Origin: Myxococcales bacterium
GTDB taxonomy: Bacteria > Myxococcota_A > Polyangia > Fen-1088
Assembly: GCA_022184915.1 (NCBI GenBank)
Contig: JAGTJU010000004.1
Location: 310,001 to 374,000 of the forward strand
DNA length: 64,000 nucleotides
Reading direction: 5' to 3'
Positions 63,007 to 64,000 of this stretch are shown piece by piece. Position numbers and translations under genes: made by a program. Numbering within the stretch: the first letter of the stretch is position 1; every line of letters begins with the position of its first letter. The notes under the pieces were generated by a model. That model made no database searches and was not told the origin of the DNA. It was given only the letters and a program-made list of their open reading frames with translations.

Positions 63007-64000
63007 GCGCCAAAACTCGCATACCCCACGTACACGGCGACGAAGCTTCTGCCGCGGCGGTCTCCGCCAAACCGGCATCCAAGCTAGCGCTTCCCATCCT
63101 TGGACGGTCCGCGGGCGCCGGAAGCGGAGCGAAGTTGTGGCGCGGCCACGACGAGCTCAGCAACCCCGGCGCTGCGGCTCAACAGGCCCGCCAGGAGTTC
63201 CCCGACGGCACCGATACGCTCACAGACGACGTGTCACGTCGGGGCTTCGTGCAGCTTTTGGGAACCGGCTTGGCCCTGACCACGACGGCCTGCTACCGCC
63301 CCCGGCAAAAGATCGTTCCGTACGTGCACCGCCCGCCGGAGGTGACGCCCGGAAACCCGCTGCACTTTGCGAGCACCATCGACCACGACGGCTACGGCTT
63401 CGGTGTCCTGGTGGAGAGCCACGAAGGGCGGCCGACCAAGCTCGAAGGAAACCCCGAGCACCCGGACAGCCTCGGTGCTGCCACCGCCATCGATCAAGCC
63501 CGATTGGTGGGTCTCTATGATACCGACCGCGCGAAGACGGGGCGCTTGAAGGGAGCTCACGCGACCTGGAAAGACGTCTCTGCTTTCATCAAGACCCGGG
63601 TGGACTCAGCGGCTAGCACCCAGGGTGCGGGCGTCCGGTTCCTCGTGGGACCGAGCACGTCTCCGCTGATCGGCGACCTCCGGACGCGGATTCTGGAAAA
63701 ACTGCCCCAGGCCAAGTTTGTCTCCTACTCCTCGCTCGCGGACGACGGCCCCGTGGAGGGCGCGCGCCTGGCATTCGGCCGCCACTTGGAGCCCCGGCAT
63801 GACCTCACCAACGCCAAGGTGATCGCCGCACTCGACTCCGACTTCCTCGAGGATGGTCCTGAACGCGTACGGCTGAACCGCCAGTTCGCCAAAAACCGCG
63901 AACCCGGAGAGGCGATGAACCGTCTCTACGTGGCAGAGCCTACATTCACCGTGACGGGGATGATGGCCGACCACCGCCTCCGCTTGCGCGGTGCCGACGT
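63003..64000 (+). CDS. actB: Alternative complex III iron-sulfur/molybdopterin-like subunit (ActB), partial
   Basis: The visible 332 residues match the N-terminal part of ActB, a large subunit related to molybdopterin oxidoreductases but without cofactor. A twin-arginine-type signal, SRRGFVQLLGTGLALTTTAC, is preceded by about 75 residues; IVPYVHRPPEVTPGNPLHFAST and FGVLVESHEGRPTKLEGNPEHPDSLGA are typical. The gene runs off the right edge, so the iron-sulfur part is not seen. It overlaps actA by four bases (ATGA); more act genes probably follow beyond the window. Confidence 0.9.
   Translation, partial: MSAKTRIPHVHGDEASAAAVSAKPASKLALPILGRSAGAGSGAKLWRGHDELSNPGAAAQQARQEFPDGTDTLTDDVSRRGFVQLLGTGLALTTTACYRPRQKIVPYVHRPPEVTPGNPLHFASTIDHDGYGFGVLVESHEGRPTKLEGNPEHPDSLGAATAIDQARLVGLYDTDRAKTGRLKGAHATWKDVSAFIKTRVDSAASTQGAGVRFLVGPSTSPLIGDLRTRILEKLPQAKFVSYSSLADDGPVEGARLAFGRHLEPRHDLTNAKVIAALDSDFLEDGPERVRLNRQFAKNREPGEAMNRLYVAEPTFTVTGMMADHRLRLRGAD

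Overview
The window is about 64 kb of GC-rich bacterial DNA, densely coded on both strands, with no rRNA, insertion sequence, prophage or CRISPR array visible. The gene set points to the Myxococcota (the former Deltaproteobacteria). It combines lipoproteins with Asp/Ala-rich tails, a chemosensory cluster with soluble receptors, the nrdR-ribD-ribE-ribB-ribH-nusB operon, HprK together with RpoN and a permease-free PTS, DapL lysine synthesis and an alternative complex III operon. I cannot name a genus from the sequence.

Region 1 (1-10.8 kb) is signalling. Two CheA kinases (one truncated by the left edge), one CheW, two CheY-like receivers, two soluble receptors and a CheX-like phosphatase are interleaved with a partner-switching set: two STAS proteins and one protein joining an RsbW-like ATPase to a SpoIIE/PP2C phosphatase. 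Two receptors and the CheX-like protein share a C-terminal G-[DE]-[VA]-x-L-F ending. Region 2 (10.8-17.3 kb) has a giant probable PPi-type PEP carboxykinase, thioredoxin 2, purN, purM and a YjbQ protein. Region 3 (17.5-25.4 kb) has HtrA, the riboflavin operon (with a RibB whose GTP cyclohydrolase half has lost its zinc ligands), a ThiS-ThiG fusion and ThiE.

Region 4 (25.4-30.7 kb) starts with a frameshifted lipoprotein gene, then two ECF sigma loci facing each other, each with an overlapping membrane protein carrying TPR-like C-terminal helices. Region 5 (30.9-35.7 kb) is a minor pilin operon with two tandem PilX paralogues, ending in a short NagA. Region 6 (35.9-44.4 kb) holds pgl, sua5, dapL, a DUF1015 protein, tRNA-Leu(UAG), an FAD-linked oxidase and two lipoproteins. 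Region 7 (44.6-48.4 kb) encodes envelope proteins, two of them probable outer-membrane barrels. Region 8 (48.7-58.3 kb) is pyrG followed by rpoN-hpf-ptsN-hprK-rapZ-EIIA(Man)-ptsH-ptsI, a regulatory PTS with no sugar permease. Region 9 (58.3-64 kb) has a lipoprotein/TonB-receptor pair and the start of the alternative complex III operon (actA, partial actB).

Functions are inferred from motifs read by eye; no database search was run. Start codons in this GC-rich DNA are often uncertain and are discussed per gene.
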